Source: Ramazzottius varieornatus (taxonomy: Eukaryota > Tardigrada > Eutardigrada > Parachela > Ramazzottiidae). From it: a DNA stretch of 64,000 bases. The notes under the pieces were generated by a model. It saw nothing but the letters and a program-made list of their open reading frames with translations, was not told the DNA's origin and did no database searches. Shown piece after piece: positions 26,401-35,841 of the stretch (positions are counted from its first letter, which is position 1; the number at the start of each line of letters is the position of its first letter). Made by a program: the position numbers and the translations under genes. The stretch covers positions 1,209,481 to 1,273,480 of the forward strand of contig BDGG01000002.1 in NCBI GenBank assembly GCA_001949185.1, read 5' to 3'.

Positions 26401-28196
26401 AAGCTGCCCAACGCGCCATGTCTCAACCCCGAGCTCCAGGTATCAAGGGTTACAAGGGTGACCAAGGCTCCCCTGGAGAGAATGGCCGAACTGGACAACC
26501 CGGCATCCCAGGTTGGTGTGTCCTCTGTTCAAGGTTACAGTCCACATCGACTCAACTATGACCACGTTATACCTTCGTTTTTCAGGTGCACCTGGTCTGA
26601 AAGGAACACGCGGTGAACTTGGCCAAGATGGTATTCCGGGTCTGCCTGGTCTTCCTGGTACTCGAGGCGAAGACGGACTTCCGGGCCTCAAAGGTGGGTT
26701 GAACAATTCACATTTGTCCGCCTGCGACGTCGGTAGAAAGATCATCCAGATTCTTCTCTCAAGTGGCGCACGCTTTAGGCAAAAAGAACGAAGACGTGCG
26801 CCTTTTGATGGGAAGCATTCAAACCTGACGTGAATGACTTCCAGGTGGCGCACGCTCAGTGCGATATTGGCTGGTGGTGTGCGCCACTGAGGAAAATAGT
26901 TTTATACCTTTCGTTTGCCGGCCTTCAATATGTCAGAGAGCTTTTGAATGTGGTGTGAAACTGAATCTTGTTCAGGTACTGCCGGTATCGTTGGCTACGA
27001 AGGCCAACCCGGTATTCCTGGCTCCCCCGGTCGACCTGGACCTCCGCCTAAGCCTCGTGGATTCGTCTACGCTGTCCACAGCCAGACGGAAGTGATTCCA
27101 CAGTGTCCTGGTGGAACTTCCCGCTTGTGGACTGGTTACTCTATGCTGTTCCTTCAAGGAAACTCGAGAGCTGCTGGTCAAGATCTCGGTATGAACTCAG
27201 CCTTTCTCTTTTTTTCTTCCAAAAGGCGGTCTCTTCATACAATCTTCCACGTAGGTGCACCCGGAAGTTGCATGAGGAGATTCAGTACAGCTCCTTTCAT
27301 GTTCTGTTCCATCCTGAACACCTGCAACTATGCCAACCGAGGTGACTACAGCTACTGGCTATCCACCGAAGCTCCCATGCCCATGAGCATGGAGAACATT
27401 TTCGGTCAAGATATCCAGAAATACATCAGTCGCTGCTCGGTCTGCGAAACTGACACCCAGATGATCGCAGTTCACAGTCAAAGTCTGCAAGTACCGCAAT
27501 GCCCTGCTGGATGGCAAGCAATGTACCCCGGCTATTCCTTCGCCATGGTGGGTAGCACATGATTCATCCACATAGAAAACAAAGCCTTTCATTTGGAATC
27601 GTCCGATCAAGTACCCCGATTTCTCATCCAGTGTGTTTCGGTCGTATGGCACACTATAATAGAAACCAGGGCCTAATAACCCGCCAAGCTATGGACAGGT
27701 ACCTTGGTTTCTGTCGCGATGTGCCATTTTATTCATAAGGTACACTGTAGTAGAAACTAAGGGTGACGAACTGATCGGGCTGTGATAAAGTACCATGGTT
27801 TCGGTTTCAACGTCTCACCATGGTGTTTTCTACGAGTGGCACGGTGCCAGTGGTAATTTGTTTGAAATTCTTTTGCAGCACACGGCAGCTGGCGCTGAAG
27901 GTAACGGCCAAAGTCTGGTATCGCCCGGTTCCTGCCTGCAAGAGTTCCGTACGCAGCCCTTCATCGAGTGTCACGGTACCGGCGGCTGCAACTACTTTGC
28001 CACCACGCTAAGCTTCTGGATGACGACACAAGAAGAGTCCGAGCAGTTCAGCAAGCCGCGACCTCAAACGTTGAAGGCTGGCGCCGTGCGTCAACGGGTG
28101 AGCCGTTGTCAAGTCTGCCGACGGATACCGCCGGCCTTACAGATCCAGCAGCAACAACAGACACAACAGCAAAGAGAGAGGTTCCAACGTGGTTGA
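17426..28196 (+). CDS. Collagen type IV alpha chain (basement membrane), complete
   Basis: A secreted, network-forming basement-membrane collagen. Twenty-seven coding exons are inferred: 17426-17548, 18041-18100, 18200-18281, 18367-18464, 18535-18597, 18680-18760, 18834-18911, 18980-19042, 19265-19600, 19863-20223, 20488-20969, 22097-22297, 22368-22539, 22781-23088, 23357-23798, 23994-24245, 24471-24656, 24742-24875, 24947-25253, 25535-25640, 25717-25848, 26048-26178, 26244-26511, 26586-26693, 26976-27188, 27255-27547 and 27879-28196. Exon 1 is a signal peptide ([17 protein letters not shown]). Exon 2 is the Cys-rich 7S start ([20 protein letters not shown]). A long Gly-X-Y triple helix with many non-helical interruptions follows, then the duplicated NC1 domain ([13 protein letters not shown]..., [13 protein letters not shown]...). 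The NC1 residues that form the sulfilimine bond are both kept: the last Met of PMPMSM and the Lys of TLKAG. NC1 features are mixed alpha-1-like and alpha-2-like, so the chain type is unresolved. After the usual VSRCQVC end there is a Gln-rich tail of about 25 residues. Confidence 0.95.
19104..19155. repeat. GTGGCGCACGC hairpin, collagen intron 8
   Basis: ATATGGCGCACGTTTCC...GAGAGCACGCGCCACTTGGGG; a single unit with a possible half unit after it (TAGCGCATGTTTCACAG). Confidence 0.7.
19658..19790. repeat. GTGGCGCACGC hairpin array, collagen intron 9
   Basis: AAGTGGCGTGGGC...GAATGCGCCACTTAG, linker with ACGATCTTCCCAG, then TAGCGCACCC...GAGTGCGCCACTAAAG. Confidence 0.75.
21240..21927. repeat. Duplicated 0.68-kb segment, copy A (collagen intron)
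   Basis: It starts CGACGTAAGATCTAAC and ends TTGTGGATCGG; the sequence outside differs from copy B (44741-45421). The copies differ by about a dozen substitutions and one 7-nt insertion here (after CTTGCGAT). Same orientation as copy B. Confidence 0.9.
21707..22016. mobile_element. CACGCACGA-ended MITE with TA target duplication, carrying a nested palindrome
   Basis: The ends CACGCACGATGGGTAATTAT and ATAATTGATTACCTATCGTG (followed by CGTG) are inverted and flanked by TA at 21705-21706 and 22017-22018. The inner arms contain GGACAGTAAAAAATATGAG and its mirror CATTTTTACTGTCC. The centre is interrupted by a TACTGTA-family palindrome at about 21811-21918. Relatives are at 54242-54438 and 61893-62060, and partly at 45195-45421. 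Confidence 0.75.
21811..21918. repeat. TACTGTA-family palindrome nested in the CACGCACGA element
   Basis: GCTTCTTGAACTTCGCGAA on the left pairs with TTCGCGAAATTGAAGAAGC on the right, followed by ATTACAGTA. An internal TACAGTACACGC/GCGTGTACTG palindrome is also present. The same module occurs at 45304-45412 and 48241-48362. Confidence 0.7.
22603..22712. repeat. GTGGCGCACGC hairpin array, collagen intron 13
   Basis: AAGTGGCGCACGAATCC..., then TGGTGGCGCACGCTTTC...AACCATGCGCCATATG. Confidence 0.65.
23879..23935. repeat. GTACCTGCATAC hairpin, collagen intron 15
   Basis: GTACCTGCATACAGC is mirrored by TATGGTATGCAGGTAC after a 25-30 nt loop. It resembles the tandem palindromes in PP2A-B intron 5. 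Confidence 0.65.
25300..25428. repeat. GTGGCGCACGC hairpin array, collagen intron 19
   Basis: Two complete hairpins: AAGTGGCGCACACTG...ACGTGCGCCACCTTGG and AGGTGGCGCACAATC...GAGGTGCGCCACGTGGG. The linker has GTCGTTTTCC. Confidence 0.85.
26758..26892. repeat. GTGGCGCACGC hairpin array, collagen intron 24
   Basis: AAGTGGCGCACGCTTTAGG...ACGTGCGCCTTTTG followed by AGGTGGCGCACGCTC...GGTGTGCGCCACTGAGG. Confidence 0.85.
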
Positions 28197-28625
28197 GAAG
28201 AACTATTTTAGTGATACTCTCAGAAAAATAAGTTTACGTTGGTGATTTTGTTTGTACGGTTCTTTTCTTCTGGAGAAGGAAGAAAAACACTGCCATGATG
28301 TTTATCCTTGCATTTACCTTTTGCTACACTGCGTCGACAACGTTTCTACTTGTTATGCTGAGATCGTTCTTGCATTTTTCGGGCATCTATGCCATTTTAT
28401 ACTCTGGCGTCGACTTACATAAAAGTATAGGAAAAGAAAAACACTGATGGACAGATCACAGACGAACGATAAAACCATACAAAACAGTGATCATAAATTA
28501 CGTCATGAAAGATGGCTTCCTTATGTCAGATCCGTTCGTTGGTCGCCTTTTCTTTCCAAGCAAGCGCACCATGTGATTTGAAGTGTTCTTGCTCGAATCT
28601 GTTATTGATGGCTTCCGAACCGTTC
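28197..28625. other. Convergent spacer between the collagen and protease 3' ends
   Basis: The collagen stop (+) and the protease stop (-) face each other. The spacer must hold both 3' UTRs; no clear AATAAA motif was found and no repeat was recognised. Confidence 0.4.
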
Positions 28626-30012
28626 TCAGCCGTCAGCGAACGATAGTTGGTCGCCATGAGCATTCAAACGGAGCCAGTCCAAGTAGTTGGGCACTCGTGT
28701 GTACACGCCACCGATCCCACGTGCGCAGCCCATGCCGTAGGACACGATACCGACTTGGTAATGAGATCGTCGTCGAGCATCAAAGCACACCAAGGGTCCG
28801 CCGCTGTCTCCTTGACAGGAGTCCTCCCCAGGTCGATCACCGGCACAGAGAATATTGTTCATGTTGGGTGGACCATTGGTCCCGTTCTGGATAAAACAGC
28901 TACCGCCAAATCGGGTAGGTAGGATGTTAAGGTGGACTGCTTTCAAAGGAGTTGGCCTGCGGCTGTTTCCACCACCTTCCTTCTCCAATCCGAACCTATA
29001 ATAAGTTGTGGAGGCTCGACAAACAAGCTGGACATGATCGTGTTTCCGAGTGGCGCACGCTTTCTGCTGATGACACCGAATGGTGCGTGCGCCATTTTTA
29101 TTAAATCGATCAAACAGACAGGTTGGCCGGGTTTCTTTTGACTTACCCACTAACGGAACAGATTTCTCCGACAGGTGGGACTTTGGGTCGCAAGCAAATC
29201 GGGCAGACACACGACCCACCAAAGTCAATGTCGTCATCCACCGTGAGGAGGGCGATGTCATTCTCGTTGCTGTTCTTGTTGAAGCGGGAGTTGATGACGA
29301 TGCGGATGACGTTGAACTCTTGAGCACAGCCATCGGAGATTCCGTCTGGATTTCTGATACTAGTTGTACTTGCCATGGCGCCGGTCTGAACCTTGAAGCG
29401 ATTGGGATCGTTGACTTGCCGCGTACTACAAAAAGCAACATTGATACCTGGAACGTCGGCAGATGGTTTTACCCCCTTCATTTTCTCATAGTGACGCACA
29501 CTGCAGCTAATAACAAGAGAGACGTTGGCGCCACTTGGAAAAACAATCCGGTCGGATTCGTTTATCAACGTCTAAATGCGCCTCGCGTTTGATGTTTACT
29601 TAAAGTTGATGACGCAGTGAACTGCGGTTAAGATGGTCCTTCGACCGATGATGGATCCTCCGCAAATGAAGAACCCATCACGGGACAATTTAGCCTGCCA
29701 GCAAGCATCTCCCATTCGGGCATCCTGTCCTCCAACGATTGTCGGCTCAGCCATCAATTCAGGGAAGTTTCCTTCCCGAGCACCGATCGTCCCAAAGTTG
29801 GCCAGCTGCAGCTGGAAAGGATCATCGTCGCCTCCGCGGGAGATTCCGCAAATGTCCTGCACTACGTCCCTCCTCTCAGATTTGCGTCCAGGCACAGCCA
29901 ACGCTGGCCTTGGAGGAGCAGTTATGGGTCTCCCGACTCTAATTTGACCAAAGATATCACCGAAAACACTGAAAATATAAAAGATAGCGAGGGAACATCT
30001 TATCACGCTCAT
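28626..30012 (-). CDS. Secreted trypsin-like serine protease (S1 family), complete triad
   Basis: Three exons on the minus strand: 29600-30012, 29147-29425 and 28626-28995, phase-consistent, about 350 residues. The chosen ATG (30012) starts a signal peptide ([17 protein letters not shown]). An upstream in-frame extension lacks an ATG advantage. A pro-region with [14 protein letters not shown] leads to the activation site PTIVGG. Catalytic residues: His in ILTAVHC, Asp in NDIALLTVD, Ser in GDSGGPLVC. The residue six before the Ser is Asp ([10 protein letters not shown]), which predicts cleavage after Arg/Lys. The domain also has an extra [12 protein letters not shown] Cys cluster, shared with the next gene. 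Both introns hold GTGGCGCACGC hairpins. Role (digestion, immunity or matrix turnover) cannot be told. Confidence 0.88.
29048..29097. repeat. GTGGCGCACGC hairpin, protease intron 2
   Basis: GAGTGGCGCACGCTTTCTGC...GGTGCGTGCGCCATTTT; a single, near-consensus hairpin in an intron of only 151 bp, so it makes up a third of it. Confidence 0.8.
29488..29540. repeat. Degenerate GTGGCGCACGC hairpin, protease intron 1
   Basis: TAGTGACGCACACTGC...GACGTTGGCGCCACTTGG; the arms are diverged but the flank GGAAAAACAATCCGGTCGGA fits the family linker. Confidence 0.6.
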
Positions 30013-31216
30013 TTCACAAAACTGACAAAAAGTGTCGGCATCAAAGAAAATGACGGTATAAAATTTGACAAGTGCAGCCCACTTTTCAACACTTTTCATT
30101 ATACAAAGTATCTGCTGTTCTTTTCCAAGAGGTCGCTTAGTTGGTATTATCTTAGCTCGTTCGTGTCGTGTAATTCTGTTTGCTTTTGGGTTGAATAATT
30201 TGTGACTTTAGCGGTAAAATGTGCTCAATTAACAATAATTTGTCCTCCATTACAGTGTGATTGACGGTATACTCACAATTTATGGGTTCCAGTCAGCAGG
30301 TGTCGTTGGTTGAAGTCGGTTAGTCCGACGACTCACCGATGCTTTGATAAACCTTGAATAAGCATCACGATCCCGCACACACAGCAAAGCCTGTGGCAGT
30401 TGACAGTAAATTTGGTGTTATTACTGCATTGTGTCGTACGATTTTTTATTTGATGAAGCGTTTTCCCTGACTTGTCGTCCGAAAAATGTTGCATGGGGGG
30501 AACACAGAAGTTGCTTGGCTCCTGCTCTTATAGATTCCTTGTCCTGAGGGAAACAGCAAAAAGCAATCTTACATCGTCAAAGGTGTAAAATTCTCATCTC
30601 AAGCGGCGTTACTGGCTGGAAAAGTGCGCCCTTTGAGGAAACGATTTTTTCCTGTTTTTTCGCTTTCTCACTTGGCGCGCAGTTGCACTCCGATTAACCG
30701 AAAGCCTGCACCACCTGAAAAAATGATCTTGTCTGTTTCGTCTGACGGCCTTTCTAAATTTGCATATTTAATAATTCTGATTTGCGTGTCGGACCAGGAA
30801 AACGGAACAATGAGAAAGTACTCTCCACATCAAACAAAAAGTCTAATTTATGGCCATCACAAGAGATTAACCTCACTCGCTCTTGCATCAGTTGCATGGC
30901 CTGGATTGCGCATGAACGAACACCACTGATGACATTCGAACGCCCATCAATGCGTTCTTCAGTGTCGTCGGAAGAAGACGCGTTCGCGTGAACTCGAAGG
31001 TGCGAAGTACCAGTAGCTTTCACTATGCCATCGATGAACCTATTACTAACGTTTACTGCTTTTCGCCATTGTCATCATGGACGCTAGTTGTGATGCACCA
31101 AAACGCACCCCTGCAACGTTTTTCTGTTTGCTGGCCGGATGAATATTGGGCTCAAACTCAATGGTTGCACGTCATAAGCCATGCGTAGATAATTCCCTGC
31201 AGTAGGCGTTGTCTCC
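30013..31216. promoter_or_regulatory. Divergent intergenic region between the two protease genes
   Basis: The two S1 genes are transcribed away from each other from this 1.2-kb interval, so it presumably contains both promoters. No core promoter motif can be singled out. A degenerate hairpin array lies at 30598-30715. The call rests on gene orientation only. Confidence 0.35.
30598..30715. repeat. GTGGCGCACGC hairpin array, intergenic
   Basis: CAAGCGGCGTTACTGGCTGG...AAGTGCGCCCTTTGAGG and CTTGGCGCGCAGTTGC...GCCTGCACCACCTG; diverged from consensus. Confidence 0.6.
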
Positions 31217-34200
31217 ATGGCCGGGATGAAGAGTCGGTTAATATCATTCATCTTGCTCGTGTATTTTTCGAAGCTAATCGGCGGGGAATTAGTAAAAAAT
31301 TCCGCCTCGCAGAACGGAACCTTTTTGGATTCATTCGAACCAGTTGCTTTTCGTTCCTTGTTTTCAAGACGACCACAGCAGTTTCTGAGACGCATTTCCG
31401 ACTCTTCCTCGGAGAACTTGCTCGTCCAGATGCCACTGGGGCTAAACTGCACTGCTGATGATAATGGCGCCAAAGGTTATTGCGTCGATCTGGGCCAAAC
31501 CGCTTCGCGCTGCTACGACCGCGATGTCGTCGATTCGGCGGACTGCGACCCAGCCACGCATGTCTGCTGTACGGAACGACGAGCCATCACAGTGGACGAC
31601 GTCCCTTGTGGACTCCTCGGACTGTCCATTCGTAGTCCACGAAGACCCCGACTTCCGAACGATCCAATGGTCAACGAAGTCTGCTGGATGGCCTCACTCA
31701 TGGGCATTCTAAAGTCTAACGGAATGAACCAACACGTTTGTGACGCGGTGATTTTCAACTCGACACATGTCATGACGCCGGCCGAGTGTTTATTGAGAGT
31801 GAAGAAAGATTTGGCAAAGTATAAACGTGTGCTGGCCATGGTCGGAAAACCCGTGCATGTCTTCAGGCAGTCGCTGGACTTCTCTCAGCCGCGGTGCGGG
31901 CAAGAATACGCGGTACTGATTGGAGGTGAGGTATTCAGAGCAGATGGTGCTATGCTCGGACGCATTACGAAGAAAGGCTATGTGTTTCTGCAAGTGGACG
32001 GGAATATTCTCAAGGACCGTTGCACGTGTCGCGTCTGTCTGCCGACGTATGGCGACCTTGCAGGCTTGACAACGTCATCGCGCTGTTATGCCTCGGGTTT
32101 TGTACCAACGGACAGTGGAGGTACGTAGCCTACGTGAGACATCATCTGGAAGCTCGATACTCCAACTGAACAAAAGAGTTTCCCAAGTGGTGCGAATTCG
32201 CAGTGTTTTAGGCTGGAAGCATGCGCCGCTGGGAAAGTCTATCTCGTTAGTGTCGGTTATTTTACCAAGTGGCGTATAATGAGGGTGATAAGTGGGTCCG
32301 GCAAAGGGGATGATCTTCTCTAGTTTGACTACCGTGCTCCTTCATGGTCTTACCCGGAACTCATACGATTTTTCTGCACTCGTAGAGAGGAAGAAAGGGG
32401 TGAAAGATCGCAGCAGCGCCCTGCTGACACTGGATACATTCCGAACCAATCTGGTTTCTCCATCGGCGTGTCGAATATTGCTCGCGCCGCAGAAATTGCA
32501 AGAAGAGCAAACGGAAAAAATCATCTCCACCCTCCTTTGCAGTGTCGCACCTACCTTGGGATACGGACGGTGTCTTGGGGTGATGGGTGACGGGCTGACC
32601 TGCGTTGGGGAGCACGGTCACCATTTCCTGGTCGGCCTGTCCATCCAGCCGCAAGACTGCTACTCGGCACCACGGTTATTTCGCAACGTCATCGGATGCC
32701 ATGACGGTATCGACGACCCAGACATGGCCTGTCCTCTTCCCCAGCTGACTCCGCCCGGTTTTGGAACGTGTGGAAGTCCTGGCAGTAACCATACCGATCC
32801 CTTTGGACTGGCCTTCCAGACCAGCATGGGCAAGGCCCAACGAGCCCTCAACGTGGGTCGCCGCATGCAGATGGTATCATCCTTCCCGGTTTCCGATGCA
32901 GCCTTGATGGGACGGTCGGCCTTTGCCGAATCACAAATTTCCAATCCCGGCCTGCATTTCCAGTATGACGCACTGGCAATCTGTTGGGAGGTGGCGGTGG
33001 TTGATCCGTCCCGTGGACATTGCAGTGGCGCTCTGATCTCATCGCGCCATGTCCTGACTGCAGCCCACTGCTTGACAGAGTTGGTATAAATTCCAGACCA
33101 CTGTATATTTACAGTAACGAATAACATACAGTCGTCGGGTACCAACAATTGAAGGTATACACAGGATGTCGACGCATTTCAGGGCCGATGGATCTATCAT
33201 GAGCCACCCGGAAGTTCTCCGAGTGTACATCGGCTTCGACAGCATACCTCGCGACTCGACGAAAGACTGCGAAGTAATCGCCACAGTGAAGAGCATTCGC
33301 GTCCACCCGCTGTATACCAAGCCCAGTGGTACGCGCTTCTACGATCTCAACGACATTGCTTTGATCGAACTGGACAGTCCACTCGATCTTCAGAACACCA
33401 AATGCATTTGCACCATCTGCCTGTCCAACGCCGAAACGCCTGTAGGTGGTGAACTGTGCACGTTGAGCGGTTACGGCTGCCCTACGCCCATCCTGGCCTC
33501 CGAGTCCTGCCCGGCTCCCAGGCCATGGGGCCTCACATGGTCCAACGTCGTCGTCCTGGGACCAAAAGTCTGCTCGGCCATTCCACACTTCACACCGGAA
33601 GCCATGATGTGTACGGTCTCTGATGGCGGTAAGAGACAGGTCGTTCGCCTCCTACATACGGTCGACGATTTGTTCCACAATATAGCGTGGTAAAACGCCG
33701 AGACTTAATAGATCTGTTTCGCAAGTCACGTTTCGGCTCTGAATAGAATAAAATTTCATGATTTTATACTGTGTCAATTTCTGTGCAGAAACCGTTTCTC
33801 ACTTCCGGCACAGAATATTAGCATAAAGGGATATTAGGCCGCGCGAGTTCAGCAGGGCATCGGAATTCGCGGGGCCTCTCATTTAGCCTCTACCGGATAA
33901 ATCCCGGACTTGTTTCGCATTTTTCTGGCGACAGTTTCGGGAAGACAATTATCTCTACCTAACTTCAATGCTAATTTCGGTCGAAAACAAGATGGATTTC
34001 GAGAAGGAACGAGAGTGGAAGTCAAGTGGCGCAATGTGGGAGAGGTGTGTAGCTCGGATCACTTGAAGCGCCAAGTCCAATTCGCTGATTGGTCTGATCA
34101 CGCTCCACTCCACCAAAATTTCAAATTTCGACCAAAGTGGTCAACAGTACAATCAACTCAGCTTGCACAGAATTTCAAATTCTGCGATATCAGGCAAAAC

Positions 34201-35227
34201 ATAAGCCGTGGATAACTGCACGGCATAAAACCTGTAATTATGCTGTGCAAGCCGAAAACATGACTTGCGAAACAGGTCCAATAACATCTGGCGTAACGAT
34301 AGGCTGGAAGAGTCAGATACACCCTGTCCCAGCCAACTTGCTACCACTCATAATATTGAGTTGTTCCCGACTCGATTGTTGTCCAACTTCCATACTATAT
34401 TTCTTTGGTTCACTATCCTATTTGCTATTTCACAAAAAATTATTAGCCGGAAATCGGTTTACAAAAAGTCGAATTCGACGCAAAACCAGAAACGGTGCGA
34501 GAAGAAAAAACTCAGAAATTTTGGAGTTTTCACGATCATTCTCAAAAATTTTTTTTTCAGTATGTGGCTGAACTCCTGAAGTTTTGTTACTGAAAATAAT
34601 TAGAAATAGGTCTGAGCTACCCAAGAAGGGGTCAAAAACGTGAATTTACCGTTCAGAACCATAGCTAGAATTTTCGCCGTAAAACGGTTTTCCCGGCACA
34701 CTAGCCAAATTTACCAGTTTCTATTCATTTGCCGAGCTAGTTCGGTATTCCTATGGCTTTTTTCGATCTTCCCAGACTGCTCAGATAGTTTTAGGCCTGT
34801 CTACATCAGATCGCGGATCGCAACCGATCGCTGATCTGATGTAGACGTCGTAGTTCGAGGTGGTAGCAAGTTGGCAGGGACAGGGTGTATTTGCGACAGG
34901 TTTAAGGAAGAATCCGAATCACTGTTTTAACGATTTCTTTTTTCCTTCATACGAGTGCGTCGAACAACATTTGGACCAAGTATGTTTTTCTTTTCTGTGG
35001 TAGGAGCCTCCGGATGTTACGGCGACAGTGGCGGACCGTTGGTTTGCTACGATCCGGCAAACCACCGGCATTACCTCGGCGGCGTCTTCAGTTTCATCTT
35101 ATCCACTACCGGAAGTGTTCCTCAACGTTGTCGTACGCAACCATTAGTTCCTAATTTCTATACCAAAGTACGCAATTATCTTCCATGGCTAATTGAAAAT
35201 GTCCCGGGACTGGAGATCAGCAGTTGA
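31217..35227 (+). CDS. Tandem S1 protein: clip + inactive protease-homolog domain fused to a second S1 domain with intact triad
   Basis: Four exons: 31217-32120, 32386-33079, 33165-33628 and 35004-35227, about 760 residues. The exon 2 acceptor and the GTTGGT donor at 33080 were chosen by phase and are the weakest points. A signal peptide (LISFILLVYFSKLIGG) precedes a clip-like Cys array (CTADDNGAKGYCVDL ... CCTERR). Domain 1 has lost catalysis: the His motif reads MTPAECLL (His to Glu) and its Ser region reads VMGDGLTCVG. Domain 2 has His in VLTAAHCLTE, Asp in NDIALIELD and Ser in GDSGGPLVC. The residue six before the Ser is Ser, not Asp, so trypsin specificity is not expected. Both domains carry the CxCxxCLP-type cluster (DRCTCRVCLP, TKCICTICLS). 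Insect clip-domain protease homologs are the nearest known architecture. Confidence 0.78.
32184..32284. repeat. GTGGCGCACGC hairpin array, tandem-S1 gene intron 1
   Basis: AAGTGGTGCGAATTCGC...GGAAGCATGCGCCGCTGGG, linker with TCTCGTTAGTGTCGGTTATTTTACC, then AAGTGGCGTATAATG. Confidence 0.65.
34017..34290. repeat. Interspersed repeat related to 53741-54020, copy 1
   Basis: Shared words in the same order: GTCCAATTCGCTG, CCACCAAAATTTC, GGTCAACAGTACA, GATATCAGGCAAAACA and GGCATAAAACCTGTA, then TTGCGAAACAG. Diverged copies, no conserved frame. Confidence 0.7.
34801..34846. repeat. Near-perfect short inverted repeat
   Basis: CTACATCAGATCGCGGATCG is followed almost at once by CGATCGCTGATCTGATGTAG, forming a hairpin with almost no loop. 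Confidence 0.6.
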
Positions 35228-35841
35228 GCAAAAAGGTGTTACGAAACGCAGCCGTGCTACCTTGCGGAAACAATGCATTCCTTAATCCGGACAAGCTTTG
35301 TCATTCAGTCGGAGCAGCCTCATTCGCTCGGTCATATAGGCCACGATTCATTGCATCCGTACGGGAAGAAAAATCCGAAGAAGCCGTTTGGACAGTTTCA
35401 TGGAAATCGCCGAAAATGGACTGCAAGTGACAGCCGGAAGTAAACCGAGAGCCTTATTGGCTTCATGGTTCCATTGTTACCAAGGCGTTTCTGTTCGAGA
35501 AGAGACTTGGGTAATCGACCAAAAGATACCAAACTTGACAATAAAGAAGTTTAGGCTTTGGCATAGTGTGTGAAGGACGGAAGGAATGTGTTTCACATGG
35601 AGCAGGACGGCACACCGGGCAAAAGAAAAAACGGAAATGAACAAACAACTAACGGCTTAAGTATAGACAAACCAGGAAAGCTGCTCTGCTTGTGTGGAAA
35701 TTCTTCTTCATGAGATCAGATTAACCGGAACCTCTCTTTCCGACACGGAAATGTGTTGAAGGGATAGTAAGAAAGTTGGTATGGAGTCCTTATGGTACAG
35801 TGGATAGAATCAGAGTGGAAGCCATTCTTTCGGTGTCAGCT
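35228..35841. other. Convergent spacer between the tandem-S1 and MXRA7-like genes
   Basis: No gene, repeat or RNA recognised; it must hold the two 3' UTRs. Confidence 0.4.

Larger units (their letters stand above)
33629..35003. other. Long intron 3 of the tandem-S1 gene
   Basis: At 1.4 kb this is much longer than the others. It holds the interspersed repeat at 34017-34290, and a CTACATCAGATCGCGGATCG / GATCGCTGATCTGATGTAG inverted pair at about 34801-34846. The other sequence is unassigned. The exon after it carries the catalytic Ser. Confidence 0.6.
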
